5,914 nt of DNA, taken from contig CALDPL010000043.1 of the NCBI GenBank assembly GCA_937911965.1, positions 1 through 5,914 of the forward strand, read 5' to 3'. Below are positions 5,339-5,914 of this stretch, in pieces. A model generated the notes under the pieces. That model was not told the DNA's origin. It searched no databases and was given only the letters and a program-made list of their open reading frames with translations. Position numbers and translations under genes: made by a program. Source of the DNA: an uncultured Allomuricauda sp. (lineage in GTDB: Bacteria > Bacteroidota > Bacteroidia > Flavobacteriales > Flavobacteriaceae). Positions within the stretch are counted from its first letter, which is position 1. The number at the start of each line of letters is the position of its first letter.

Positions 5339-5914
5339 ATGACAATCAAAACGAACAGGTTATTTTTTTTGGACGCCATGCGGGCTTGGGCCATCCTGAT
5401 GATGCTACAGGGTCATTTCATCGATGGGCTCCTGGACCCGGCATTTCGGGATCTGGGCAACCCGGTCTTCCGGATCTGGCAGTATTTTAGGGGGATCACC
5501 GCCCCGGTCTTCTTTACCGTTTCCGGTTTTATATTCACCTATCTCCTGATACGGGTGTCCGGGAGTGGAAGGGGCAACCCCAGGGTGGCCAAGGGAATCA
5601 AGCGGGGCCTTCAATTGGTGCTCATCGGCTATTTGCTGCGTTTGAACCTCTTCGGCTTTCTCTTCAACGGGGAACTTTACCCCTCTTTCTTTATGGTGGA
5701 CGTGCTTCATTGCATCGGACTGTCGATCTTGGCGGTGGTCGGGCTGTACCTGCTCACCTCCAGAGGCAAAAAATACCTGTTCCCCGCCGCACTTTTGGGA
5801 ACCACCTTGATCCTGTTCCTTCTGGATCCCATATACAAACAGGGTACCTATTCCTTTCTGCCCGAGCTGTTGGCCAACTATTTCACAAAGGCCAATGGAT
5901 CGGTCTTCACCATT
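5339..5914 (+). CDS. DUF1624/heparan-glucosaminide acetyltransferase-like membrane protein, partial
   Basis: Translation from the ATG at 5339 stays open for 192 codons to the right edge, so only the N-terminal part is present. It starts with the family pattern RLFFLDAMRAWAILMMLQGH (7-26), which puts a conserved histidine (His26) at the end of the first membrane helix. FRGITAPVFFTVSGFIF (50-66) forms a second helix. VDVLHCIGLSIL (120-131) matches the V-L-x-x-I-G segment of the heparan-alpha-glucosaminide N-acetyltransferase catalytic domain and DUF1624 proteins. Further hydrophobic stretches lie near 91-110, 126-139 and 147-163. Family members are multi-pass membrane proteins thought to move acyl groups across the membrane onto sugars; the bacterial substrates are mostly unknown, and I cannot assign one here. 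The start is preceded by AGAAAGAGAG (5321-5330), a possible weak ribosome site 8 nt away. No other in-frame ATG lies upstream. The gene is divergent from the flavoprotein operon. Confidence 0.85.
   Translation, partial: MTIKTNRLFFLDAMRAWAILMMLQGHFIDGLLDPAFRDLGNPVFRIWQYFRGITAPVFFTVSGFIFTYLLIRVSGSGRGNPRVAKGIKRGLQLVLIGYLLRLNLFGFLFNGELYPSFFMVDVLHCIGLSILAVVGLYLLTSRGKKYLFPAALLGTTLILFLLDPIYKQGTYSFLPELLANYFTKANGSVFTI

Noticed and set aside
5154..5345. 63-residue minus-strand frame across the divergent promoter region
   Set aside because: It overlaps the start of the flavoprotein gene in another frame and covers the promoter gap; the protein has no recognisable features.
5405..5710. 101-residue minus-strand frame inside the acyltransferase gene
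   Set aside because: The plus-strand frame encodes a clear membrane protein with family motifs; the antisense product is highly charged with no domain.

Overview
The window looks like chromosomal DNA from a member of the Bacteroidota, most likely a marine-type Flavobacteriaceae with fairly high GC for that family (about half GC by eye). The support is: protein sequences typical of that group (DsbD with a fused GWACVNC thioredoxin domain, a DUF1624-type membrane acyltransferase), no clear Shine-Dalgarno sequences before the genes, and TAnnTTTG promoter-like boxes. I cannot name a genus from the sequence alone.

Layout. Four genes lie head to tail on the minus strand and are packed tightly, in transcription order: an NADPH-dependent FMN reductase-like flavoprotein (5209 to 4670); a PabB-type chorismate-utilising enzyme (4666 to 3374) that starts with TTG 3 bp after the previous stop; tilS, tRNA(Ile)-lysidine synthase (3357 to 2050), 16 bp further on; and dsbD, a thiol:disulfide interchange protein (2053 to 71), whose ATG overlaps the tilS stop as ATGA. 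On the plus strand, separated by a 129-bp divergent promoter region, a multi-pass membrane protein of the heparan-alpha-glucosaminide N-acetyltransferase/DUF1624 type starts at 5339 and runs off the right edge. The first 70 bases hold no gene I can assign; they may contain the last codons of a convergent plus-strand gene.

How the genes relate. The four minus-strand genes look like one operon by spacing, but their jobs differ: flavin/quinone redox, p-aminobenzoate for folate, decoding of AUA by lysidine in tRNA(Ile), and export of reducing power to periplasmic thiols. This resembles a housekeeping operon held together by transcription rather than one pathway. A promoter-like box just upstream of tilS suggests that tilS-dsbD may also be transcribed separately, perhaps from a leaderless mRNA.

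I found no mobile element, CRISPR array, RNA gene, toxin-antitoxin or defence module. I see no convincing evidence of an undescribed system. The points worth a second look are gene-boundary and promoter details, the extra cysteine pair in DsbD, and an over-represented CCAAGG/CCTTGG hexamer.
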